64,000 bases of DNA from Pseudoalteromonas luteoviolacea (GTDB lineage: Bacteria > Pseudomonadota > Gammaproteobacteria > Enterobacterales > Alteromonadaceae): the NCBI RefSeq assembly GCF_021654285.1, contig NZ_JAKFZS010000010.1, positions 124,001 through 188,000 of the forward strand, written 5' to 3'. The notes under the pieces were generated by a model that saw only the letters and a program-made list of their open reading frames with translations, made no database searches and had not been told where the DNA came from. The position numbers and the translations under genes are program-made. Positions 19,961-27,247 of the stretch are shown here, piece by piece. The stretch's first letter is position 1. Every line of letters begins with the position of its first letter.

Positions 19961-19981
19961 TTATTCAATATTCTGGATCTG
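19961..19981. repeat. left attachment site of the yicC island
   Basis: TCAATATTCTGGATCTG at 19965-19981 is identical to 37506-37522. Extending by four bases gives 21 bases with a single C/T difference. The sequence is the last codons of yicC (...Q-I-Q-N-I-E), which explains why the gene stays intact after insertion. Confidence 0.9.
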
Positions 19982-20052
19982 AATGTGTATTCTGGTTATA
20001 AAGAGTTAACATATCAAGTGGTTAGATTGTTTTGATGTTTGGATTTAGATTT

Positions 20053-20074
20053 TTAACCACCAATTTAACCACCA
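20053..20074 (+). promoter_or_regulatory. paired TTAACCACCA motifs, candidate integrase arm-type sites
   Basis: Two direct copies of TTAACCACCA (20053-20062 and 20065-20074), spaced 12 bases start to start, lie 72 bases inside the left att site. The same motif recurs near the right att site, as expected for the sites bound by the N-terminal domain of the integrase. Confidence 0.6.
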
Positions 20075-20080
20075 TTTGAG

Positions 20081-21085
20081 CTATTGTAATTTCTCATATC
20101 TCTCATCAATGAGTTTCTTGATTACATCGCTAATATTCGAGTCATCCTGCTTCACCAGCCATGTTAGTCGCTCTTTAGTGCGATCTGTCATAGAAACGCT
20201 GTAGGGACGTTTACCCTTATTTTTATTTCTAAACTTCGTCTGGTTCCAGGATGCCTTCATTTTTTGGATTACCAATATTGTCTCAGCTGGTTTCATTAGC
20301 AAGTGATAATCGAAGTAGGAGACCAGTGCTTGGTATTTTTCACTAGTCATTACTGGCTGCCAGGGCAAGGTAAACTCATCTAAATTTCTTTTCAGGTACT
20401 TTATACAGGTTGTAATTTGCTCTTCACTTTTATGGTCAAGCCAATCTATAAACTTTTGGTTTTCGCTGACTTGATTACTACATTGAGCCCATAGATCGTG
20501 AATCAAATTTACCAAATAGCGCTGCCCTCTCAAGTCAACATTACTATGATGTAGTGTTTCAATTACATAGCGAAAACGAGCGTTATGGTCGACGAATTTT
20601 CGCAGTTCATCTGTCCGCGTAAAAAACCTTAAAGGCACAGGATGGTCTCTAAATTCGTTGGAATTTGGTCTTGCTTTTCTACCATAAGAACTCGATGCGA
20701 CTGGTGAAAAGTTATACTTTTCTTTCTGTGCAAAACGTGAGTTTTCATTATTTGAGAAGGAAGTTGTTGAGTCAGATCCCGAGTGAAACAAAAGTAGCGT
20801 GATACAGAAACCACAGGCTCTTGGATTTTTCTTTAGGAAACGCAACTCGTCTTCCGAGATTTGATCATTGGCTTTGAACTTTGCACGGACCTCTGCAATT
20901 AGTTGCGATTTATCTTCACATTCTTCTAACTCGGATAGGTATCTGTTGAGGTGCTTATTTGCTTGTACCAAAGTATCGCAAGACTCAATAAAGCCTGTAT
21001 CAATGGAATGTTGTCTGCGTATTTCTCTTGCAAGGTAAATAGCTTCACGCCAAGAGTGAGCCTGTAACATACCAGAATCATTCAT
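20081..21085 (-). CDS. unknown island protein with ribbon-helix-helix-like C-terminus
   Basis: 334 residues from ATG 21085 (AGAGAAG upstream); an in-frame start at 21115 is possible. I do not recognise the body, which is charged, helical and without membrane segments. The last ~45 residues (KRPYSVSMTDRTKERLTWLVKQ...ISDVIKKLIDERYEKL) have the strand-helix-helix pattern of an RHH DNA-binding domain, so it may bind island DNA. It is the first gene inside the left att site, transcribed toward it. Confidence 0.55.
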   Translation of the reverse strand: MNDSGMLQAHSWREAIYLAREIRRQHSIDTGFIESCDTLVQANKHLNRYLSELEECEDKSQLIAEVRAKFKANDQISEDELRFLKKNPRACGFCITLLLFHSGSDSTTSFSNNENSRFAQKEKYNFSPVASSSYGRKARPNSNEFRDHPVPLRFFTRTDELRKFVDHNARFRYVIETLHHSNVDLRGQRYLVNLIHDLWAQCSNQVSENQKFIDWLDHKSEEQITTCIKYLKRNLDEFTLPWQPVMTSEKYQALVSYFDYHLLMKPAETILVIQKMKASWNQTKFRNKNKGKRPYSVSMTDRTKERLTWLVKQDDSNISDVIKKLIDERYEKLQ

Positions 21086-21493
21086 TACTACTTCTCTAGT
21101 TAAAAACATAATCACGTTAGCAATAGAGTATCATTTCAATGAGAATTACTCATTAATTTAATGTCGTTTTAGTGATGATTTAATAGTGATTACATAGTAA
21201 TTTATTGTTGATGAATTTAACTTTTGAAGCATTGCTTTGTATGGGGTTAATCGTAATGATGCCTTGTTTCTGTGATGTTTTTCGTTTCGTTCTTGATAAC
21301 TTGAGAGTGAATTTCACGCTTTTTGTGATAGGTGGAGTGTTGTCAGAGCTGGTTTGTGACCGAGTAACAAGCCAAGTTTAAGTGACGGTATGGTTTATAT
21401 ATATAGGCAAAAGAGCCATCTAGGAGGGTTATACCTACCTTAAGTAGGTTAGGGATATACGGTAAAAAATCATATGAGAAGAGATTCCTGTAG
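21086..21493. other. divergent intergenic region with a small dyad
   Basis: About 400 bases between divergent genes. It contains AT-rich repeats of the TGATTTAATAGTGATT kind at 21172-21195, a TATATATATA run near 21395, and the dyad ACCTAC-CTTAA-GTAGGT at 21433-21449, which lies 45 bases before the replication-like gene. It could hold promoters and, by position, a replication or nicking origin. Confidence 0.4.
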
Positions 21494-22180
21494 ATGAACA
21501 ACACAGGAATCAATCTCATGAAGAAATCTACCTACCAAGGATTACCAACATTAGGTTCATCGTATGAGCTTAACAACGATCACCTAGATACGATTCGTAT
21601 ACCAATCGACAATGCTATCGATGAGTACCCGAGGGTTTTTGCTGTTAGGTTTGAGCTTCGTCAACCTAGAAGTGTTTTAACTGATTGCCTTAGCCGTGAT
21701 GAGATCATAGGTAATGAGGCTTTAGGTATTCGACGTATCGATTTAGCTACTCGTTTTGTTCAGTCGTTCAAGGCTAAGCTTAAGGCGCATGAGCGTAAAG
21801 CTCGTAGAGAAAAAAAAAGATTTTACCCTTGTACTGTTAGATACGTATGGGTACGAGAGCGTGATACATCGGATAATGATCATTATCACTTTGTTTTGCT
21901 GTTGAACCGGGATTGTTTTTGGAGGCTGGGTAGCAGCAAAAAGGTTGGGTCTTTAGCATGGACTATCGCTAGTGCGTGGGCTAGTGCACTTAACTGTGAT
22001 ATTGATTATGCCAGTACGCTTGTAGATTACCCACCAAATCGATGTTATGCCCTTGAGCGAAATAGTCATGAAATTATTGAGCAGTATAAAAACTTATTCT
22101 TTAGGCTCAGTTATTTTGCCAAGTATGCCACGAAGCATTATGACGAAGGTCATCGCTGTATAGGTCGAAGCATTCGTTAG
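21494..22180 (+). CDS. inovirus Gp2 / YagK-YfjJ-like replication protein
   Basis: 228 residues. The central region FYPCTVRYVWVRERDTSDNDHYHFVLLLNRD matches the block of Gp2/YfjJ proteins that contains an HxH-like motif (HYHF) as in HUH replication initiators, followed by the WTIASAWASAL helix. The end, RLSYFAKYATKHYDEGHRCIGRSIR, is also family-like. Related proteins are encoded by satellites and islands and may start rolling-circle replication. Met at codon 9 (21518) is an alternative start. It is the only rightward gene in the left block of the island before 25191. Confidence 0.65.
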   Translation: MNNTGINLMKKSTYQGLPTLGSSYELNNDHLDTIRIPIDNAIDEYPRVFAVRFELRQPRSVLTDCLSRDEIIGNEALGIRRIDLATRFVQSFKAKLKAHERKARREKKRFYPCTVRYVWVRERDTSDNDHYHFVLLLNRDCFWRLGSSKKVGSLAWTIASAWASALNCDIDYASTLVDYPPNRCYALERNSHEIIEQYKNLFFRLSYFAKYATKHYDEGHRCIGRSIR

Positions 22181-22217
22181 GTTCGAACCAAGGTCTTTAT
22201 CCAGAAAGCAAAAAATA

Positions 22218-22236
22218 AAGGGGAGACAATCCCCTT
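22218..22236. terminator. short hairpin between convergent island genes
   Basis: A 6-bp stem AAGGGG/CCCCTT with a 7-base loop between the Gp2-like gene and the LRAT gene. It is weak but well placed. Confidence 0.4.
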
Positions 22237-22735
22237 ATCCTTTGTGACGGTCCCTTAAGTCCCATACACGCCACTGACTCGCTTGAATGTGCGCACGAGC
22301 GTCACGTTTAAGCTGAGTCAATGTGAAGGTGTTTGAAAAGATATCACCGCTTAGACAGTGGCTACAAAACTGATGGCAATTTTCATCTAGCAGGGAATAG
22401 TCTGTCTGCACACCAAGCATAGCTTCTGCAATTTGGGCGGTAAACTCGCTGCCAACGGAACGGCCGTGAGCATTGCAACTCACGTAAATGGAAAGAGCTG
22501 TAGTATCAGCTAGGAATTGATGAATTGATACGGCTTCAATAAGACCTTTGCCATTACGATGGATGATACGTCCATTTCCCACGTAGACACCCGAATGTTC
22601 AGCATAACCAAATGCGAGATCGCAATACACTATGCAGCCTCTGACTGGGTGATTGGTTTTCCAGAATAAATTTTGGATTAAACTTTTCGATAAGTTGCCG
22701 ACTAGAAAGCTTCCTATTGCGTTATATGGATTCAT
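22235..22735 (-). CDS. LRAT-domain (NlpC/P60-superfamily) protein
   Basis: 166 residues. A hydrophobic start is followed by VRGCIVYCDLAFGYAEHSGVYVGNGRIIH, which has the His of the LRAT/H-box, and by DENCHQFCSHCLSG with the catalytic-type Cys in NCxxF. This is the circularly permuted papain-like fold used by acyltransferases and hydrolases. Its substrate is unknown. It is the last gene of a leftward series (radC, two DUF2787-type genes, recombinase, LRAT). Confidence 0.7.
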   Translation of the reverse strand: MNPYNAIGSFLVGNLSKSLIQNLFWKTNHPVRGCIVYCDLAFGYAEHSGVYVGNGRIIHRNGKGLIEAVSIHQFLADTTALSIYVSCNAHGRSVGSEFTAQIAEAMLGVQTDYSLLDENCHQFCSHCLSGDIFSNTFTLTQLKRDARAHIQASQWRVWDLRDRHKG

Positions 22736-22836
22736 GTTATTTGCCCTCTAATGTTGTGATGACGAAACTCAAAAAGGCTCTGAGCTTAATGTTTATAAGG
22801 GATTAGCGGTCCCGCCCCCTTAGTAAATGACCATGC

Positions 22837-23397
22837 TTAAAGCTCAAGAGAAACGAAGTCCTTATCAACCTCATCTTGAGTGATACCGATATATCGAAGG
22901 GTGACGCCCTCAGATGTGTGACGAAGCATTTTCATGACACGCCCTATATCTTTTGTGGATTGATAGAGAAAGTAACCTCGGGTCTTTCTCATCGAGTGAG
23001 TACCTAACGCGATATTCAGCTCTTGGCCTACTTGCTGAAACGCCATCGATACAGCACGTCGCGTGATTGGCTGCGGTGGTTTGTTTTTCAACTGTTGGCA
23101 TCGGTGGGATTGAAACAAGTAGATGTGGTCGGGATGTTGCTCTCTCAATCTAGCAATGTGCAGCTGCGCTTTGGTATTGAGCTGAATGTTGGCGAGCTTT
23201 CCGGTTTTACTCTCTCGAATAATAAGTCGGTCGCCATTAATGTCTTCAAAGCGAATCGACAACAAATCAGAAATCCTCAGTGCCAGATTTAATCCGATAT
23301 GCCATATATCGGCCATTTGTGGATGACAACGAATACTCAATAGATGACCAACCATACGTATGGTGTCATCGTCTTTGATTGCTTGGACCTCAGCCAT
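22837..23397 (-). CDS. short tyrosine recombinase
   Basis: 186 residues from ATG 23397 with AAGGAAG upstream. Only a catalytic domain is present, without the usual N-terminal core-binding domain. All catalytic positions are visible: Arg (NLALRISDLL), Lys (ESKTGKL), His-x-x-Arg (HSMRKTR), the second His (LRHTS) and Tyr (TLRYIGI). It is therefore likely active, unlike the recombinase-like protein at 787-1464. It might resolve island dimers or invert DNA rather than integrate the island, which has its own integrase. Confidence 0.75.
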   Translation of the reverse strand: MAEVQAIKDDDTIRMVGHLLSIRCHPQMADIWHIGLNLALRISDLLSIRFEDINGDRLIIRESKTGKLANIQLNTKAQLHIARLREQHPDHIYLFQSHRCQQLKNKPPQPITRRAVSMAFQQVGQELNIALGTHSMRKTRGYFLYQSTKDIGRVMKMLRHTSEGVTLRYIGITQDEVDKDFVSLEL

Positions 23398-23608
23398 AGT
23401 CTGCTTCCTTTTTTGTCTGTAGGAGGGTGTTTTGGGAAGCACAAAGCCGACGATATTAAAGAACCCTTATACAGCAAGGGATGGAAGCTTCCCGTTTTAA
23501 CAATATGGGAAGCAGCCTCGTTTTGGCTCTGTGCTGGTGGTTGTGTTGAATGTTTGTGATATGAAGTTGAGCTTGATGGGCAGTGGATAGGGTTGCTACG
23601 AGTGATGA

Positions 23609-24037
23609 TTAACTGTACTCAACCTGAACTTGGTCGTAGGCGTTCATTTCTACATAAGCTAGAAAGTTACACTCCCACATCCCATATAGCTCGGTTGTTT
23701 CTTGCAGGTACATACCAAGCCATCCGCTGAAACGAGCGAAAGCGACGTCGTTAGCAAAATCAAAAGCCAAGTCAGGTACGAGCTCTTGTGTACCTGTTTC
23801 TACATAAACAAGGTCAGTGATTTCCATAAGAGCGATATGGTTATCTTTGACCTCCACCGTAATAGAGACCGGGTGAAAGCCTCCGTCTTTCGGATGGTAG
23901 CTTGAATCTTGAAAACGGATGGTCATTTTTCCTCGGTAATTAACATCATCAATAGAGCGTTTAACTAACTCGATAAGTTGATGTGAAGGCTTAGCTCGCT
24001 TGCACGCGAACATAGCCAGATTGGCAGCTTGATTCAT
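23609..24037 (-). CDS. DUF2787-type protein
   Basis: 142 residues. IRFQDSSYHPKDGGFHPVSITVEV, ITDLVYVETGTQELVPDLAFDF and LYGMWECNFLAYVEMNAYDQVQVEY match the DUF2787 pattern common in Vibrio-type islands. The function is unknown. It lies 26 bases after the next upstream member of the same leftward operon. Confidence 0.65.
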   Translation of the reverse strand: MNQAANLAMFACKRAKPSHQLIELVKRSIDDVNYRGKMTIRFQDSSYHPKDGGFHPVSITVEVKDNHIALMEITDLVYVETGTQELVPDLAFDFANDVAFARFSGWLGMYLQETTELYGMWECNFLAYVEMNAYDQVQVEYS

Positions 24038-24063
24038 AGAGACCTCTTTGAAGGTAGTTAGGA

Positions 24064-24489
24064 TTAACGAACGGATGTGATGTTGATTGAGATTGCAGAT
24101 TGCGTGGTTAGAGTGTGAGTAATGGCTTTGAGCCAGCTAGCAAGCAAGGCTTGTACTTCTGGCCGTTGTAAGTTGCACTGCTTAATCTCTGGGTGATAGA
24201 ACCAACACCCTGCGAAGTTGAAATACAGGGATAACTCTTTTTGTGGAGTACCTGTGACCATCACATCAAAGGTGGCAATAAAACGTAGTTGCCAAGGTGT
24301 TTTGCTTGATGCTCGCTCCAATTGAATTTCGATTGGTTGAAAACGGCTATTCATATCTTTAGAGCGTATGTTTAACGCTACCCGTTCGACTGTATTCGGG
24401 ATGACGTTTTCAGACATTAGCGCATCAAGAAAACAATGCATGGGACGAACGAGTTCTTCGTTAACACCGGAAATGGTGAATCTATTCAT
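24064..24489 (-). CDS. second, diverged DUF2787-like protein
   Basis: 141 residues starting at 24489 with a 4-base ATGA overlap with the radC stop, which indicates translational coupling. The body ([14 protein letters not shown]...[12 protein letters not shown]...[13 protein letters not shown]) follows the same order of strands as the neighbouring DUF2787 gene at low similarity, so it looks like an old duplicate. The function is unknown. Confidence 0.5.
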   Translation of the reverse strand: MNRFTISGVNEELVRPMHCFLDALMSENVIPNTVERVALNIRSKDMNSRFQPIEIQLERASSKTPWQLRFIATFDVMVTGTPQKELSLYFNFAGCWFYHPEIKQCNLQRPEVQALLASWLKAITHTLTTQSAISINITSVR

Positions 24490-24962
24490 ACCCACCCCTT
24501 TTCTGCAAATGACACACAGTCCTCACCCACAACGATGTGGTCCAATACTCGGATATCTACCAGCTTTAGTGCATCCACTAGACGCTGTGTAATACGCCTA
24601 TCTGCTTGAGAGGGCTCCGCAATACCTGAAGGGTGGTTGTGAGCAAAAACTACCGCGGCGGCGTTGTGGTTTAGCGCTGCCTTGACCACCTCGCGTGGGT
24701 AGATAGAAGCAGCATCAATAGTGCCAAAGAACAATTCTTCAAATTCTATTAACTGATGTTGATTATCAAGAAACATCACAGCAAACACTTCGCGGTCGTG
24801 AGCCCCTAACTTGAGCTTTAAGAACTCTTTTACATTGGTTGGGTTAGTGAACGTGCCCTCTCGTTTGTATTTTGCAGCCAGTGCTTCGGCTGCACGTTCT
24901 AGCAGTTCATTTAACTTTGAAGTTTTGAATGGGTAATCGTGTTGGTTGTTGGAGTTACGCAT
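24486..24962 (-). CDS. radC: RadC/JAB-domain protein
   Basis: 158 residues with the JAMM metal motif: E in the [25 protein letters not shown] segment, then AHNHPSG and the S-x2-D in [10 protein letters not shown]. It lacks the N-terminal helix-hairpin-helix of chromosomal RadC, as is usual for mobile-element copies. The biochemical role is unsettled. It is the first gene of the leftward operon radC-DUF2787-like-DUF2787. Confidence 0.9.
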   Translation of the reverse strand: MRNSNNQHDYPFKTSKLNELLERAAEALAAKYKREGTFTNPTNVKEFLKLKLGAHDREVFAVMFLDNQHQLIEFEELFFGTIDAASIYPREVVKAALNHNAAAVVFAHNHPSGIAEPSQADRRITQRLVDALKLVDIRVLDHIVVGEDCVSFAEKGWV

Positions 24963-25190
24963 AAGAGCTCCTTAGATCATCTGTTTGGTTATGCGTACTG
25001 ATGAAATATATCTGAAAGGACTTTAAATCGGCTTGCTAGGGATGGAGGATAGAAAGCAATCGCTCTCAGAGGCAGGTAAAAAATAACTTACTTGTCGTTG
25101 TTATGTACCAATCGTAATTAAGCGACGAATGAACAATCAACACAATTGGCTGGTGCAAAGGGTGTATCGGCTTTTTAGTCTCTGGAGAGT

Positions 25191-25634
25191 ATGACAATGA
25201 GTATAGAAATTTATGTAGAAGCGGCCATGGTGCGGAAGCAAAGAGGTCGCCTTGTTGGTGGTATTGCGTACACAGCGCTCGATGCTAATGGATGTATTGA
25301 TGATGAAGATTGGGAGCCTGTTGACTATGTCGCTGACCAGGCTTACCTAGATCTGTCAGCGCTTGCTTTTGGGTTAGAGCATGCGAGAGATAGCGATATT
25401 ATTTATTCAAGCAGCGATTATTGTGTCAAGGGTTTTAATGAGTGGTTAGGTGGTTGGAAGCGACGAGACTGGCGCAAGGTAAATAAAGAAACGATAGCTA
25501 ATGCAGACCTTTGGCGGTTGGTTGATGAAAGAAGCAAAGATAAGAGTGTTGAGGTGAGAAAAGTCGCAGCTTGTTCAGCAGGAAAAGATGCCGCTTATAG
25601 ATACGCTCTCGCGGTGGCGAACCGTCAGTTGTAA
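25191..25634 (+). CDS. RNase H-fold protein with altered active site
   Basis: 147 residues. YLDLSALAFGLEHARDSDIIYSSSDYCVKGFNEWLGGWKRRDWRKVNKETIANADLWRLVDE tracks the order and spacing of RNase HI (MELMAA..AL...STDS.YV..GI..W...W....KPVKN.DLW). The Asp of SSSDYCVKG is kept. The first Asp is replaced near IEIYVEAAM, the Glu position reads Asp (YLDL), and the C-terminal Asp is not visible in SAGKDAAYRYAL. It is probably catalytically weak or inactive, or has another role. GGAG precedes the 25191 start; 25197 is a close alternative. Confidence 0.6.
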   Translation: MTMSIEIYVEAAMVRKQRGRLVGGIAYTALDANGCIDDEDWEPVDYVADQAYLDLSALAFGLEHARDSDIIYSSSDYCVKGFNEWLGGWKRRDWRKVNKETIANADLWRLVDERSKDKSVEVRKVAACSAGKDAAYRYALAVANRQL

Positions 25635-25640
25635 TGATAA

Positions 25641-25675
25641 TGAATCACTTGCTGGCACTGCCAGCAAGTGATTCA
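25641..25675. repeat. perfect 15-bp inverted repeat
   Basis: TGAATCACTTGCTGG and CCAGCAAGTGATTCA are separated by 5 bases, 7 bases after the stop of the RNase H-like gene. No T-run follows on either strand, so it may be a terminator of unusual form or a protein or processing site. Confidence 0.8.
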
Positions 25676-25803
25676 TATGTGTGTGCTCTTATGAAGAGGT
25701 ATGTTTAGCTACCCCATCCCCATCCCCGTAGGCGAGCTAAGGAAAAGTAAAAAATAACGCTGTGGCCTTTGTTATGAGTTGAACTACATAACAAGGTTTC
25801 AAA

Positions 25804-25989
25804 ATGAAATTTCTTAAACTACAACAAGTAATGGACAAAACTACACTGTGTCGTAGCAGCATTTACAACCTGATTAAGGCTGGTGAATTTCCTAAGAATG
25901 TAACCGTGATGGGTAAGCGCAAGGCTTGGCTGGAAAGTGAGGTAGAAGATTGGATGATAGAGAAGTTGCAAGCAGCAGAGCTCGATTAA
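25804..25989 (+). CDS. AlpA-family regulator, RdfM-like
   Basis: 61 residues: FLKLQQVMDKTTLCRSSIYNLIKAGEFPKNVTVMGKRKAWLESEVEDWM. This is the AlpA winged-helix pattern (two helices, a wing, then a W-x-x-x-E-V-x-x-W end). In SXT-mobilised islands the excision factor RdfM is an AlpA-type protein, so this is the best candidate for an excisionase of the island. Alternatively it regulates the defence genes that follow in the same direction. Confidence 0.8.
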   Translation: MKFLKLQQVMDKTTLCRSSIYNLIKAGEFPKNVTVMGKRKAWLESEVEDWMIEKLQAAELD

Positions 25990-26116
25990 GATTGCATAAT
26001 AAGTATATAAAACAACAGTCACATAAACACATATCTACACATTGTCCATTCCTTAATTTTCCCATATTCTCTCATATCAACTTTGATGACTAAACCAATA
26101 TGAGATTGCACTTTGA

Positions 26117-26293
26117 ATGGTTGACCAAATCCTAACGCTTAAAGAAGTAGCGGCTTATCTAAAGTTAGCCGAGAAAACAGCATACAGATTAGCAAGCGAA
26201 GGCAAGCTACCAGGCTTTAAGGTCGGTGGTTCATGGCGCTTTAAGCGAGAAGATTTAGAAGCTTGGATAGAAAAGCAAAAGGACAACGGATGA
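26117..26293 (+). CDS. 58-residue excisionase-family helix-turn-helix protein
   Basis: Translation from 26117: begins MVDQILTLKEVAAYLKLAEK, then TAYRLASEGKLPGFKVGGSW and RFKREDLEAWIEKQ. This is the classic HTH_17/excisionase domain with wing (KVGGSWRFKREDL). It overlaps the Mrr gene by 4 bases (ATGA), so it belongs to the defence operon. Small HTH proteins of this family often precede restriction genes and probably control them. Confidence 0.8.
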   Translation: MVDQILTLKEVAAYLKLAEKTAYRLASEGKLPGFKVGGSWRFKREDLEAWIEKQKDNG

Positions 26294-27219
26294 TCCCCAA
26301 TTACCAAGAGTTTATGCGCCCATTCCTTGAAGTGATAAAGTCAGCCAATGGGAAAGAAGTAAAGCTTAGGGATGTGATTAATCAGTTAGCACAACGGTTC
26401 AATCTCTCAGACGAAGATCGGGAAGAGCGATTGCCGAGCGGTAAACAAACCATCCTTGACAACCGTATTGGCTGGGCACGCACTTACCTTACTAAAGCAG
26501 GTTTGCTTGAAGCTACTAAGCGAGCACACTTCATTATTACAGATAGAGGCATTCAAGCGCTGCAAGATAAAGATGCGGTTATCAATAATCAATACTTAAA
26601 GCAGTTTGATGAATTTGTTGCGTTCAAAGAGCAGAAAAATGACTCTTTAAGTTCGCAAACAGCCTCTACTGAAGTAATTGAAGATACAGTAGATGAAATC
26701 ACTCCAGATGAAGTGTTAAGAGCTGCGTATAAACAAATAAATGACGCCTTGGCCTCAGATATCTTATCCCGAACCCGTAAAGTATCCCCAGCTTTCTTTG
26801 AGCAATTACTTATCGATCTGCTACTAGCAATGGGCTATGGGGGTAGCGATGAGGGAATGGCCCATACGCTTGGGAAGAGCGGTGATAACGGAGTCGATGG
26901 CGTGATTAATCAAGACCCACTTGGCGTTGATCAGGTTTACATTCAAGCCAAGCGTTATGCTGATGGTAATAACGTTGGGGCAGGTGAAATTCGAGACTTC
27001 TTTGGTGCGCTTAGTCTGAAGAAAGCACAAAAAGGCATTTTCATCACTACATCCGAGTTTACTTCTTCAGCCATACAAACAGCTAAAGATTTGGGGATGC
27101 GCATAGTGCTTATTAATGGTAAAGAGTTGGCTAAGTTGATGTTGCGATACAACATTGGCAGCCGTGATGAAGATGTATTGCATTTGAAAAAAATTGACGA
27201 AGAGTTTTTCGAAAGTTAA
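26290..27219 (+). CDS. Mrr-type restriction endonuclease
   Basis: 309 residues from ATG 26290 in the ATGA overlap; the in-frame ATG at 26263 would overlap the HTH gene further and is unlikely. The N-terminal ~100 residues form the Mrr_N winged helix (PFLEVIKSANGKEVKLRDVI...RIGWARTYLTKAGLLE). The C-terminus is Mrr_cat: FFEQLLIDLLLAMGYGG, then catalytic Asp in GDNGVDGVI (about 203) and QAKRY (about 219-221) of the PD-(D/E)xK site. Mrr enzymes cut methylated DNA, so one must ask how it coexists with the HsdM methylation in the same operon. Confidence 0.9.
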   Translation: MIPNYQEFMRPFLEVIKSANGKEVKLRDVINQLAQRFNLSDEDREERLPSGKQTILDNRIGWARTYLTKAGLLEATKRAHFIITDRGIQALQDKDAVINNQYLKQFDEFVAFKEQKNDSLSSQTASTEVIEDTVDEITPDEVLRAAYKQINDALASDILSRTRKVSPAFFEQLLIDLLLAMGYGGSDEGMAHTLGKSGDNGVDGVINQDPLGVDQVYIQAKRYADGNNVGAGEIRDFFGALSLKKAQKGIFITTSEFTSSAIQTAKDLGMRIVLINGKELAKLMLRYNIGSRDEDVLHLKKIDEEFFES

Positions 27220-27247
27220 TCAATGAAACAAAGCTTGGAATTAGATT

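Noticed and set aside
24963..25190. The oriT mimic of SXT in the gap before the RNase H-like gene.
   Set aside because: Position would be plausible, but I cannot recall or match the SXT oriT sequence by eye, so no claim is made.
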